Below, piece by piece: positions 15,233-24,740 of a DNA stretch of 64,000 bases (positions within the stretch are counted from its first letter, which is position 1; the number at the start of each line of letters is the position of its first letter). The position numbers and the translations under genes were made by a program. The stretch spans positions 143,501 through 207,500 of the forward strand of contig JAIBCB010000001.1 in the NCBI GenBank assembly GCA_019694355.1, written 5' to 3'. This DNA comes from Pyrinomonadaceae bacterium (lineage in GTDB: Bacteria; Acidobacteriota; Blastocatellia; Pyrinomonadales; Pyrinomonadaceae). Below the pieces are notes generated by a model. The model saw nothing but the letters and a program-made list of their open reading frames with translations. It searched no databases and was not told the origin of the DNA.

Positions 15233-16720
15233 TTATTTATAACGCCTGGCCTCTATGCCGGCATTCTTTATCTTGTACCCCAATATCCGCTCGGTCGTGC
15301 CGAGGTCGCGGGCCGCTTTTGCGATGTTTCCCCTTGATGATTTTAATGCATCTTCGATAATGTCGCGTTCGAATGCCGCTACCGCTGCGTCGAGCGTCGA
15401 TGCCGCCTGCGTATCGGTCTCCTCTGCGGTCTGAAGCGTCGCGGGCAAATGCCGTGCATGTATCACGCCTTCGTCGCACACCATGACGGCACGTTCGATC
15501 ACATTCTCAAGCTCACGAACGTTTCCGGGAAAGTGGTATTTTGCAAGCATATCGATCGCCGCGGTCGAGATGCGTGCGACGCGACGCCGATGTTCGCGCG
15601 CATATTTCTCGATGAAGTGCTCAGCAAGAAGAAGTATGTCGGCCTTGCGGTCGCGAAGCGGCGGAACAAAGACCGTAAAGGCATTTATCCGATACAGCAG
15701 TTCCTCGCTAAATTTGCCGTCGGCGGCGAGGCCTTCGAGGTCCTCGACGGTCGAGAAGACCAACCGAAGATTCGCGCGGATCGGCTCAGTTCCGTTGACA
15801 CGTTCGAAACGGCTGTCTCTTACGACCCGCAGGATCTTATTCTGCACTGCGATCGGCGTCGCAGCGATCTCGTCAATAAAAAGCGTGCCGAACTTTGCCT
15901 GCTCGATCATTCCGAGCTTCGGCGGCTGAGTTTCGACCCCGAAGAGTTCGGCCGCGAGCAGAGCCGACGGAACTCCGGCACAGCTTATTTGTCGAAACTC
16001 TCTCTTGGCCCGAAGGCTCGCATAATGGATCGAGTAGGCGAGCATCTCCTTGCCGGTTCCGCGTTCACCGCGAAGCAGGACCGGGGCGTTCGACCTTGCG
16101 ATCTGACGGATCTGATCCGCGACCTGTCGCATCGGGCCGGAATTGCCGATCACCTTCGCGATGTCGTACTTGTTTCTAAGAGCTTCCTGCGTTTTGGCCG
16201 CCTCTTCGGTCGCAAGATCGCTCGAGTGCCGTTGAATATCATCGACTCGGATCGTTTGAGCGACCGTTCTCGCGGCAAGCCGCGTTACCGCGACCGCATC
16301 GTATCGGTCGGGAAGCGTTCTCTTGTCGAACGCCGCCGCGACGAACCCTTCGCGGGTCTCGTCGATCTTGAACGGTGCAATGAACAGCTCGATGATTTTG
16401 CCCTCGATGACGAGAAAGTCGAGGCTCGGTTCGTCGTGAACGAGGAGGAAGATCACCTCTTTTTGGTCGAACGCACGCATCAGTGCCGTCGATCCGGCAC
16501 GTTGTTCGAGACGCCGATAAGCAACAGCATCAAGCCCGGAAGCGGCGAGTAGAGAGATCTCGCCCGAAGCGGCAGCGTCGTCGAACACAACGAACGCGTA
16601 AACTGCGTCGGCTGAATGACATAAGGTTTCGCAAATACCGGACGCCGAGCCTCGCGGCCCAAGCGTTTCGGCTTGGATCTCGGCGAAGAGTTCAGCGATG
16701 TCGATCGGCCGCACCTTCAA
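15233..16720 (-). CDS. NtrC/NifA-like AAA regulator lacking GAFTGA
   Basis: 495 residues: GAF-like sensory region (about 1-165), AAA+ domain and Fis-type HTH (about 455-495, RGNIAKAARDLGTTERI). Walker A is GERGTGKE at 218-225 and Walker B is TLFIDE at 279-284. Between ELFG (258-261) and Walker B, family members carry the GAFTGA loop that touches sigma-54. Here that stretch is shortened to VETQPPKLG and the motif is absent. Arginine-finger-like residues (LRDRKAD, FPGNVRELEN) are kept. It probably regulates through sigma-70 or as a repressor, as in TyrR-like members. Operon partner is glnE. Confidence 0.85.
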   Translation of the reverse strand: MKVRPIDIAELFAEIQAETLGPRGSASGICETLCHSADAVYAFVVFDDAAASGEISLLAASGLDAVAYRRLEQRAGSTALMRAFDQKEVIFLLVHDEPSLDFLVIEGKIIELFIAPFKIDETREGFVAAAFDKRTLPDRYDAVAVTRLAARTVAQTIRVDDIQRHSSDLATEEAAKTQEALRNKYDIAKVIGNSGPMRQVADQIRQIARSNAPVLLRGERGTGKEMLAYSIHYASLRAKREFRQISCAGVPSALLAAELFGVETQPPKLGMIEQAKFGTLFIDEIAATPIAVQNKILRVVRDSRFERVNGTEPIRANLRLVFSTVEDLEGLAADGKFSEELLYRINAFTVFVPPLRDRKADILLLAEHFIEKYAREHRRRVARISTAAIDMLAKYHFPGNVRELENVIERAVMVCDEGVIHARHLPATLQTAEETDTQAASTLDAAVAAFERDIIEDALKSSRGNIAKAARDLGTTERILGYKIKNAGIEARRYK

Positions 16721-16787
16721 AGTAATACAAAAATGTAGGATTTTCGAACGCTTTGCAAGTTCGCCGCCGAGTATGCAAACTGTCTAA

Positions 16788-17711
16788 GTGGAAAGCCGCC
16801 AGATCATCGTCGTTCCGGATGCCGCACGAAAGATGCGGCTCGAGGATTTTTTGCTCGCGCATTTCTCGCGGCTGAGCAAAATGTATCTGCGCGACCGGGT
16901 CAACAATGAGCTCTGCGAGGTGAACGGACGCTGGGAGAATATCGGCTATCGTCTGCGGCCGAACGATCTGATCGAGATCGTCGTCGATCCCGAGCGAGAG
17001 ACCTCGATGCTGCCTGAAGAGATGCCGCTCGACATCATTTTCGAAGACGACGAGTTGATCGTGCTCAATAAACCGGCCGGCGTTCTCGTTCATCCATCGC
17101 ATCGCGAAAACTGCGGGACTTTGCTCAACGGCCTTGCGCATTACCTCAACCGCCACGATGTAACGCTCGCGACGCCTGCGGTCCGTCCGGGCCTTCCGCA
17201 TAGATTGGACAAGGACACTTCGGGAATTCTCGTCGCCGCAAAAACGAAACTCGCACAGCGGAATTTGACGCGCTCTTTTATGCGCAAGCTCGTCGAAAAA
17301 CGCTATCTCGCGATCGTCGTCGGTTCGCCCGACCAAGATCGCGGTGAGATCGAAGCTCCGATCGGCCGCGATGCTGAGGCAAAATTTTGGAAGGTGATGC
17401 CGGAAGGGAAGCACGCGCTCTCGCGCTATAAAGTGCTTGAGCGGTGCGGCGAGAATTCACTCGTCGAACTCGAACCCGTAACGGGCCGCACGAATCAGCT
17501 GCGGATACACTGTCAGCATTTCGGGCATCCGATCCTCGGCGATCATCAACGCGGCGGCGGGACGCACGACCGTCTCTATCTACACGCACACACGATCGCT
17601 TTTCCGCATCCGCGATCCGGCGAGAAGCTCGCTTTTGAAGCGCCGAAGCCCGCGGAATTCGACAAATTGTTCTCGAACGCTCTTGCTATCGGATGCGAAT
17701 CGTTACGGTAA
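16788..17711 (+). CDS. RluA-family pseudouridine synthase
   Basis: 307 residues: an N-terminal S4-like RNA-binding part (RLEDFLLAHFSRLSKMYLRD), then the catalytic domain with HRLDKDTSG, whose Asp is the nucleophile, and the C-terminal GRTNQLRIHCQH motif. It isomerises uridine in 23S rRNA or tRNA; the site cannot be inferred (RluD- or RluC-like). The start is GTG at 16788. Its 3' end overlaps the convergent secreted-protein gene by 26 bp. Confidence 0.88.
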   Translation: MESRQIIVVPDAARKMRLEDFLLAHFSRLSKMYLRDRVNNELCEVNGRWENIGYRLRPNDLIEIVVDPERETSMLPEEMPLDIIFEDDELIVLNKPAGVLVHPSHRENCGTLLNGLAHYLNRHDVTLATPAVRPGLPHRLDKDTSGILVAAKTKLAQRNLTRSFMRKLVEKRYLAIVVGSPDQDRGEIEAPIGRDAEAKFWKVMPEGKHALSRYKVLERCGENSLVELEPVTGRTNQLRIHCQHFGHPILGDHQRGGGTHDRLYLHAHTIAFPHPRSGEKLAFEAPKPAEFDKLFSNALAIGCESLR

Positions 17712-18537
17712 CGGTAACGGATTCGGCGGCGCCATTGTCGAGGCGGATGCTCTGGTCGCCCGTTTCGCTAAGCACGGCTCGAAATCCGTTGTCGATCTGC
17801 GTTATTTTCGCGTCGTTGGAAAGCACGGCGCCGATCGCTTCGTCGTTCGTCGTCACGGTCATTGTCTGCCCCTTGTTCGCACGAAGCACAAGCTCTGCAC
17901 CTTCGTCGCCGCGGATCGTCAACTTAACAACCGCTTCCGACTTTCCCTTTGCAAAATTTACTCGCTGCGATGGGTAGATCGAACGTTTTGTAGGTTTACC
18001 AGATTCCACAAGCTTCTTGCCGGCAAGCTTGTAGGTCGAGGTGACGATCTCCGCGGGGCAGCAAGCTGCACCGAGTTCGCCGGGATCGTTCGTTTCGACA
18101 ACAAGGCGGCCGCGGTCGATCCACGCCTTTCGAATGCCGCCGTAAGCCCGATCGCCTCCGGGCAGGGTCGCGAGCAATACGGCTTTGCCATTCTTTGATC
18201 CGAAGATAAATCCTTCTGTAAAGTTTCCGGTTCCGCCCGTGTTGCAGGTGGTGAGAGCGACCGCCTCGTCCTTGCCGTCTCCCGTTAGGTCGCCGTAAAC
18301 GATGTCAAAGACCTCGAAGTAGAATCTGTCCGTGTAGCCGTCTTCCTGTTTCTCGTACGAATATTTCCCATCCTTTACGGCTATCGGTTTATCGGCCCCA
18401 TCCGACGCGCAGCTCGGTTTGTAGGTGGCATTGAGAAGGTCGCCGCCAGAGAAATTGTTCTGTGCGGCCGCCGCACCGACCCAAACGGTGATGATGGTTG
18501 TCAGTAATGCAAGATGAAAGCTGTGTCGCAGTATCAT
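17686..18537 (-). CDS. Secreted protein, unknown function
   Basis: About 283 residues starting at ATG 18537 (MILRHSFH), chosen because a hydrophobic signal segment follows at once; an earlier start at 18576 would add a basic tail overlapping terC. An FG-GAP-like strand FDIVYGDLTGDGKDEAVALT suggests a beta-propeller or calcium-binding fold, and the C-terminal part resembles domains that guard against osmotic or bacteriocin stress in Acidobacteria. No catalytic motif. It follows terC closely and may share its transcript. Confidence 0.6.
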   Translation of the reverse strand: MILRHSFHLALLTTIITVWVGAAAAQNNFSGGDLLNATYKPSCASDGADKPIAVKDGKYSYEKQEDGYTDRFYFEVFDIVYGDLTGDGKDEAVALTTCNTGGTGNFTEGFIFGSKNGKAVLLATLPGGDRAYGGIRKAWIDRGRLVVETNDPGELGAACCPAEIVTSTYKLAGKKLVESGKPTKRSIYPSQRVNFAKGKSEAVVKLTIRGDEGAELVLRANKGQTMTVTTNDEAIGAVLSNDAKITQIDNGFRAVLSETGDQSIRLDNGAAESVTVTVTIRIR

Positions 18538-18544
18538 TATTTTT

Positions 18545-19315
18545 CTAGGCCTCGTTGGCGATCGCCTTCTGCTCATCAGCCTCCGAGAACTGACTGTGCA
18601 GATGAACTTTGTCGGACTTCTTTCGCAGGCGAATATTCAAGAATTCGACCATGACGGAGAATGCCATCGCAAAGTAAATGTAGCCCTTTGGAATGTGGTA
18701 CTCAAGGCCTTCGACGATGAGCGAGAACCCGATCATCAGAAGGAACGAGAGAGCGAGCATCTTGATCGTCGGATGGCGTTGGACGAATCCGCCGATCGCT
18801 CCCGCAAAGAGCATCATCGCGATGATCGAGACAACGACGGCCGCGATCATCACCCAGACGTTATTCACCATTCCGATCGCAGTGATGACCGAATCGAGTG
18901 AAAAGACGATGTCGAGCAGCGTGATCTGTACGATGACGGCGGCGAATCCGCTGTAAACCTTTCGCGACGATTCGCCTTCTTCACCCTCGAGTGCGGAGTG
19001 GATCTCGTGCGTACTCTTAAAGAGCAGGAACAGTCCGCCGATCACCAAGATCAGATCGCGTCCGGAAAGAGCATTTCCAAAGACCGAAAATAGCGGAGCC
19101 GTTAAGCTCATCACCCACGAGAGCGAGAAGAGAAGGATGACGCGCATCACAAGCGCAAGCGCCAGGCCTATCACTCTCGCCCGAGGCTGATCCTTTTCAG
19201 GAAGCCGCCCCGACAAGATCGAGATGAAGATGATGTTGTCGATGCCGAGCACAAGCTCCAGCAGCGAAAGCGTCAAGAACGCGATCCAAATATTCGGGTC
19301 AAAGATCCATTCCAT
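18545..19315 (-). CDS. TerC-family integral membrane protein
   Basis: 256 residues with about seven membrane segments. The TerC signature LELVLGIDNIIFISILSGRL is at the N-terminus and a second acidic helix LLDIVFSLDSVITAIG is in the middle; paired acidic residues in these helices are thought to move Mn2+ or other metals out of the cytosol. The start was set at ATG 19315 (MEWIF) because upstream residues come from the neighbouring REP palindrome. Related TerC proteins protect against manganese overload. Confidence 0.88.
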   Translation of the reverse strand: MEWIFDPNIWIAFLTLSLLELVLGIDNIIFISILSGRLPEKDQPRARVIGLALALVMRVILLFSLSWVMSLTAPLFSVFGNALSGRDLILVIGGLFLLFKSTHEIHSALEGEEGESSRKVYSGFAAVIVQITLLDIVFSLDSVITAIGMVNNVWVMIAAVVVSIIAMMLFAGAIGGFVQRHPTIKMLALSFLLMIGFSLIVEGLEYHIPKGYIYFAMAFSVMVEFLNIRLRKKSDKVHLHSQFSEADEQKAIANEA

Positions 19316-19334
19316 AGAGTTTTTAATTGAATTG

Positions 19335-19410
19335 CCACTAGCTTTAGCTAGTGGATAACATATCAAAAAAAATAGTGGGCTTTAGCCCAACCCCTTCTTA
19401 AAGCCGCCCC
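19335..19410. repeat. REP palindromes at the 3' end of the RAYT gene
   Basis: CCACTAGCTTTAGCTAGTGG at 19335-19354 (family A, preceded by GAATTG) and GGGCTTTAGCCC at 19377-19388 (family B). Family B forms the last codons and stop of the transposase. Confidence 0.85.
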
Positions 19411-19816
19411 GAACAAGAAAGTCATCAAACTCCTCGTCAAAAGGGCGAACCCGATGGTGTTCTTCCTGAGAATCAATATATTGTTGCACCTTAGGCAGCA
19501 GGGATTCACTAACCGACACAGCAAAGTACTCGTCTTGCCAATGGAACTTGCCGCGGCAAAGTTCGTTCTTATTGATCCAGTGCGAAGATTCCCCTTTTAG
19601 AAGACGCATTATCTCATCCAGGTTCTGCCCTGACCCTAACGAGACGAGACAGTGAACATGCTGAACCCATCCATTCAGAGCTCCGATAAAAATATTCTTG
19701 GTTTTGGCATTCTCGCGGATGTGCTCGAAAACTTTATATCTGATCGATTCGGTGAGCAGTGGCTCGCGATCTTTGGTCGTCCAGACAAAATGTATCCAAA
19801 CGCTGATATGCGGCAT
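19382..19816 (-). CDS. REP-associated tyrosine transposase (RAYT, Y1_Tnp)
   Basis: 144-residue IS200/IS605-type HUH nuclease. Metal ligands His53 and His55 (VQHVHCLVSL) and the nucleophile Tyr113 (VQQYIDSQEEHH) are in place, so it may be active. Single-copy RAYTs of this kind are thought to nick REP sequences and drive their spread. The gene is embedded among at least four copies of one palindrome (19335, 19884, 19987, 20114) and three of another, which supports that role. The stop codon lies inside a family B palindrome, and a copy of its last codons recurs at 20169-20192. Confidence 0.85.
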   Translation of the reverse strand: MPHISVWIHFVWTTKDREPLLTESIRYKVFEHIRENAKTKNIFIGALNGWVQHVHCLVSLGSGQNLDEIMRLLKGESSHWINKNELCRGKFHWQDEYFAVSVSESLLPKVQQYIDSQEEHHRVRPFDEEFDDFLVRGGFKKGLG

Positions 19817-19883
19817 ATTTTATTGTCTTTCGGGTGAATTGCCACGCTAGCTTCCAGCCAGGTGAACTCCTCATTCTGAATTG

Positions 19884-20192
19884 CCACTAGCTTCAGCTAG
19901 TGGATTAGCAATCTAAATTGATCTCAGGGCTTTCGCCCAAAATGGTCGCGGGCTTAAGCCCGCAGCAACAAAATATACAACTCTGTCCACTAGCTGAAGC
20001 TAGTGGCAATTCATCGGGCAATATAGAGCGTTCCAAATGATTTTTTTGTTTTGATTTCTGTTGCCATAGATTTTCCTCCAATTAATTTTGATGGTTTCTT
20101 GTTCCTTGAATTGCCACTAGCTTTAGCTAGTGGGGCAGCAATCTAAAGTGATCTCAGGGCTTTAGCCCAATCCCTTCTTAAAGCCGCTCCAT
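19884..20192. repeat. Cluster of REP palindromes
   Basis: Family A at 19884-19903, 19987-20006 (inverted) and 20114-20133; family B at 19927-19938 (TTTC variant) and 20157-20168; and a third palindrome GCGGGCTTAAGCCCGC at 19948-19963. The unit 20107-20192 joins family A, a 20-bp linker, family B and a piece equal to the transposase 3' end. The rest of 19817-20300 has no gene. Confidence 0.85.
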
Positions 20193-20305
20193 TCCTAGTA
20201 TTTTGCCTTAAGATCGCGCAAATTCGTAAACCGCGTCTTTAATATCCTTTGCCGATCCTCGAAGACCTGGCCGAGTTACCGCCTGCGTTGCACAGATAGC
20301 ACACC

Positions 20306-20334
20306 TTGTCAACAACGAGATATTCGATTATAAT
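20306..20334 (+). promoter_or_regulatory. Sigma-70-type promoter
   Basis: TTGTCA at 20306-20311 and TATAAT at 20329-20334 with a 17-bp spacer, about 45 bp before the AAA ATPase start. Confidence 0.65.
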
Positions 20335-20378
20335 ATTACAACGCCTGTTGTGGGTGAAAAGGAGTGAGTTGACCGGAA

Positions 20379-21683
20379 ATGAATGAAAGAGAAGACACGT
20401 TTGAGCTTGAGGATGGGCTGACCTACGAAGAGTTTGATGATCGGGAAGCGAGGGAGCGCTATCCGTGGTTGTATGCCGATGAGAGCGAATCTGAGCCGCC
20501 CGGGCAAAGCGGCGATAATCGGACGATGATCTCGGAGAAAGGCCGCGAGGGCCACAAAAAGCTGCTTGCAAAGCTGTTCGCGGAGCAGCACTTTCTCGGA
20601 GCGAACGGAACGAACTATCATCACCTGTTCGAACTCACCGACGAGCACCTGCCCGAACTTGCATTCAGGCGTATCAATAATCTTTTTGATGCCCGCACCG
20701 CGAACCGATATCTTGAAACGCCGGTCGGATCCCCGCAGATGCGTCGGCTTTTTGGCGACCTTTGGCGGGAGGGCGAATTAGTGCTGCTTTTCGCCGACAC
20801 CGGTGTCGGCAAGAGCGCCTTGGCGGTGCAGATCGCATCGGCACTTGCCGGAGGCGAACCGATCGCCCCTTTCGAACTGGAGGCCGAGCCGCAGCGCGTG
20901 CTCTATTTCGATTTTGAACTCACCGACGAGCAGTTCGCAGCGCGATACCGCGACCCCAACGCTCCAGCAGGAGCAGATGACCGGGACGCCGGCAGCTCTT
21001 TGTTTCCGGTTCAGTTCATCCGCTGCACGCCTCGCCGGATCTGGGAGATTCCCGAAGAATTCGAAGACGTTCAGGAGTTCGTTTTTCATTCGATCGTCGA
21101 CACGATCGAATATGTCGGCGCAAAGGCCATCATTCTCGACAACCTCACCTGGCTTTCGGCGAGTACGCACAATGCCGTTGCGGCGCAGAGGCTTATGAGG
21201 ATGCTCCTTGCTCTTAAGCGCGACCGCGACCTTTCGATATTGGTGCTCGCCCACACGCCGAAGATGCGCGGCGGTTTGCCGCTCGACCTGAATCATTTGC
21301 AAGGCTCCAAGATGCTCGCGAACTTTGCCGATAATGTCATTGCGATGGGCAAGAGCAGCCGGTCGGCGAACCTCAGATATTTGAAGCCGATAAAGCAGCG
21401 GAATGCAGCGCCGAGTTTTGATGAGAACACCGTTCCGGTGATGCGGCTTGCGAAGGATGGAAGAATGCTCAAACTTTCATTCGTTGGACACGAGCCGGAG
21501 GCGGATCATCTTGAGGGCTCTCCCCAAGGTGCCGAGGCCGAACGCCGTGAACGAAAGATCAGGGCCGCCGAACTCGCCAACGCCGGAGACACGATCCGCG
21601 AGATCGCAGAGAAGTTGTGCATCGGCCGTTCGACCGTGGGCCGTTACCTAAAGGATGAGAAGGAGGAAGAGACGATAAAGTGA
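20379..21683 (+). CDS. RepA/KaiC-like AAA ATPase with C-terminal HTH
   Basis: 434 residues: an acidic N-terminal region, a RecA-like ATPase core (Walker A ADTGVGKSAL, Walker B KAIILDNLTWL), then HLQGSKMLANFAD, typical of RepA hexameric helicase-like (AAA_25) proteins, and a C-terminal helix-turn-helix (IREIAEKLCIGRSTVGRYLK). Plasmid RepA relatives unwind origins; chromosomal ones are often mobile-element or phage genes. The start at ATG 20379 follows GGAG near 20361. A 96-bp element begins at its stop codon and recurs at 48933. No replication, integrase or phage genes flank it. Confidence 0.75.
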   Translation: MNEREDTFELEDGLTYEEFDDREARERYPWLYADESESEPPGQSGDNRTMISEKGREGHKKLLAKLFAEQHFLGANGTNYHHLFELTDEHLPELAFRRINNLFDARTANRYLETPVGSPQMRRLFGDLWREGELVLLFADTGVGKSALAVQIASALAGGEPIAPFELEAEPQRVLYFDFELTDEQFAARYRDPNAPAGADDRDAGSSLFPVQFIRCTPRRIWEIPEEFEDVQEFVFHSIVDTIEYVGAKAIILDNLTWLSASTHNAVAAQRLMRMLLALKRDRDLSILVLAHTPKMRGGLPLDLNHLQGSKMLANFADNVIAMGKSSRSANLRYLKPIKQRNAAPSFDENTVPVMRLAKDGRMLKLSFVGHEPEADHLEGSPQGAEAERRERKIRAAELANAGDTIREIAEKLCIGRSTVGRYLKDEKEEETIK

Positions 21684-21776
21684 CAAAAATTGTCGCAAGG
21701 GGCGTCAAAAACGCCGATTCTTGTCCCAGTTTGTCCCACTTGCCCGATTCGACGTGGGACGGGACAAACATCGAGG
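21681..21776. repeat. 96-bp element, copy 1 (3' of the AAA gene)
   Basis: It starts at the TGA stop of the AAA gene and matches 48933-49028 over the same length, with the shared core AACGCCGATTCTTGTCCCA. GTCCC/GGGAC segments can pair as a stem (GTCCCAC near 21734 with GTGGGAC near 21753). The 3' ends of this element and pyrC are convergent and nearly touching. Confidence 0.75.
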
Positions 21777-21787
21777 TTTTTGACGAT

Positions 21788-23080
21788 CTACACCGTTTCT
21801 GCCGCGAACACGACGCGGCCGTTGACGATGGTCGTTACGGCACGCCCGCGAAATTCTCGGCCGTCGAACGGGGAATTCTTCGACTTGGAGCGAGACTCTG
21901 CGACCTTGAAACTCCAGACTTCTTCCGGGTCGAGGATCGTGATGTCCGCGACGGAACCGGGCGTGAGAGTGCCGCGGCCGGCAAGCGACAATATGCGCGC
22001 CGGATTCGTCGAGCAGAGTTCGACGAGGCGAACGAGATCGATCACGCCTTTGTGGACGAGCTCGGTAAAGGCAAGGCCGACGGCGGTTTCAAGTCCGGTG
22101 ATGCCGAACGGTGCACGGTCGTACTCGAGCGATTTCTCGTCGGCGTGATGCGGTGCATGATCGGTCGCGATAGCGTCGATCGTGCCGTCAGAAAGCCCGG
22201 CGAGAATGGCCATGCGGTCTTCTTCACTTCGAAGCGGCGGTGCCATCTTCGTGTTGGTGTCGTAGCCTTCGACGGCAGAATCCGTCAGCGTGAAATGATG
22301 CGGTGCAGCTTCGCAAGTGATCGTCAGGCCTTCTTTCTTCGCTTGTCGGACGGCCTCGACAGCACCGGCGGTCGAGATATGTGCGATGTGGACGTGAGCT
22401 CCCGTGTCGCGTGCGAGCAGGATGTCACGGACGACGTCGATCTCTTCGGCAAGAGCAGGCAAACCTTTAAGGCCGAGCAGGAGCGACATCTTTCCTTCGT
22501 GCATCACGCCGCCCGAAGAGAGCGATTTGTCTTCGCAATGATCGATCACCGGCAAGGCGAAATCCGCAGCATACTGCATCGCACGGCGCATTATTCCGGC
22601 ACTCGGCACCGGACGGCCGTCGTCGGAGACCGCGACGGCTCCGGCGGCCTTCATCTCGCCCATCTCGGCGAGTTCGCTGCCGTCAGAGGACTTTGTGATC
22701 GCACCGATAGGGAAGACGTTCGCGAGGCCGGTCTTTTCCGCCTGTTCGATCATATAGCGAGTGATCGCGGCATTGTCGTTGACGGGGTTTGTGTTCGGCA
22801 TCGGGCAGACGCTCGTCCAGCCGCCTGCAACGGCCGCCGCACACCCGGAGGCGATCGTCTCTTTGTGTTCCTGGCCGGGCTCACGCAAATGCACGTGCAT
22901 ATCGATGAAGCCCGGTGCGACGACAAGGCCGCTTGCGTCAAAGACCTCAGCGTCGTCCGGGCGTGCTTCTTTGCGGTCGAGCCAGGCAGCAACCTTGCCG
23001 TTCTCGATAAGTATGTCCTTGCCGCTATTTTGGGCAGCGACGGGGTCAATAACGTGGCCGTTGGCGATAAGAAGCTTCAT
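21788..23080 (-). CDS. pyrC: Dihydroorotase
   Basis: 430-residue class I dihydroorotase, which closes carbamoyl-aspartate to dihydroorotate in pyrimidine synthesis. The metal site is complete: [10 protein letters not shown] (HxH), [14 protein letters not shown] and ATDHAPHH. The start is ATG 23080. It lies 3 bp after pyrB and forms the end of a leftward pyrR-pyrB-pyrC operon. A very long antisense reading frame over this gene is a shadow. Confidence 0.95.
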   Translation of the reverse strand: MKLLIANGHVIDPVAAQNSGKDILIENGKVAAWLDRKEARPDDAEVFDASGLVVAPGFIDMHVHLREPGQEHKETIASGCAAAVAGGWTSVCPMPNTNPVNDNAAITRYMIEQAEKTGLANVFPIGAITKSSDGSELAEMGEMKAAGAVAVSDDGRPVPSAGIMRRAMQYAADFALPVIDHCEDKSLSSGGVMHEGKMSLLLGLKGLPALAEEIDVVRDILLARDTGAHVHIAHISTAGAVEAVRQAKKEGLTITCEAAPHHFTLTDSAVEGYDTNTKMAPPLRSEEDRMAILAGLSDGTIDAIATDHAPHHADEKSLEYDRAPFGITGLETAVGLAFTELVHKGVIDLVRLVELCSTNPARILSLAGRGTLTPGSVADITILDPEEVWSFKVAESRSKSKNSPFDGREFRGRAVTTIVNGRVVFAAETV

Positions 23081-23083
23081 AGA

Positions 23084-24061
<978 letters not shown>

Positions 24062-24071
24062 TTGCGTCGAG

Positions 24072-24641
24072 TTAGTCGCTCGATCGGTGATAGATACCGA
24101 CCGCTTCGGTCTCATCAAATTCCTTGAGCATCACCTTGATGATCTCGTTCTGCTTAGTGGGTATGTATTTGCCGATAAAATCAGCCTGGATCGGAAGTTC
24201 ACGATGTTCAACGCCGCGGTCGATGAGCACAGCGAGCTGCACCTTTTTAGGACGTCCGAAGTCCATCAGTTGGTCAAGAGCCGCCCTGATCGTGCGTCCC
24301 GTGTAAAGAACGTCGTCCACGAGGATGATCTTTTTGCCATCTACATCGTCATCGAGTTCGGTTCTGTTTACGACCGGATTTGCACCGACCGTCGAAAGGT
24401 CGTCGCGGTAGAGCGTGATGTCGAGAATTCCGTAAAGCGGTTTGATGTTTTCGAGAGCTTCGATCTTGTCTCGGAGGCGTTCTGCGAGCGGCACGCCGCG
24501 TCGCCGTATGCCGACAAGATACAGATTCTCCGCACCGTTATTCTTTTCAACGATCTCGGTCGCAAGCCGCCGTAATGCCCGGTTCATTGCCGATGCGTCC
24601 ATTACGCGGGACTTTTCTACGAGGTTAAGGTCAGATGCCAT
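24072..24641 (-). CDS. pyrR: PyrR uracil phosphoribosyltransferase/attenuator
   Basis: PRTase-fold protein that in Bacillus-type systems binds UMP and the pyr mRNA to cause termination, with weak uracil phosphoribosyltransferase activity. The PRPP loop [20 protein letters not shown] is intact, and [10 protein letters not shown] is the upstream conserved segment. About 189 residues from ATG 24641; a TTG at 24653 is the alternative and neither has a good ribosome site. First gene of pyrR-pyrB-pyrC. Only about 100 bp separate it from divergent pyrD and no attenuator was recognised. Confidence 0.9.
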   Translation of the reverse strand: MASDLNLVEKSRVMDASAMNRALRRLATEIVEKNNGAENLYLVGIRRRGVPLAERLRDKIEALENIKPLYGILDITLYRDDLSTVGANPVVNRTELDDDVDGKKIILVDDVLYTGRTIRAALDQLMDFGRPKKVQLAVLIDRGVEHRELPIQADFIGKYIPTKQNEIIKVMLKEFDETEAVGIYHRSSD

Positions 24642-24740
24642 AGGGTCAGGCAAATCGTAACAAACGCTAAATTCATTTTCAAAACGGCTGGCCTCTTTTA
24701 CGCAGGTAAGGTTTTTGAATACACTTCAGTCTTTAAGATA

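Noticed and set aside
15449..16552. 367-codon frame antisense to the NtrC-like regulator
   Set aside because: Shadow of a gene with clear AAA motifs.
24642..24740. PyrR-binding attenuator between pyrR and pyrD
   Set aside because: No anti-antiterminator loop or terminator hairpin with T run was recognised in this short gap.
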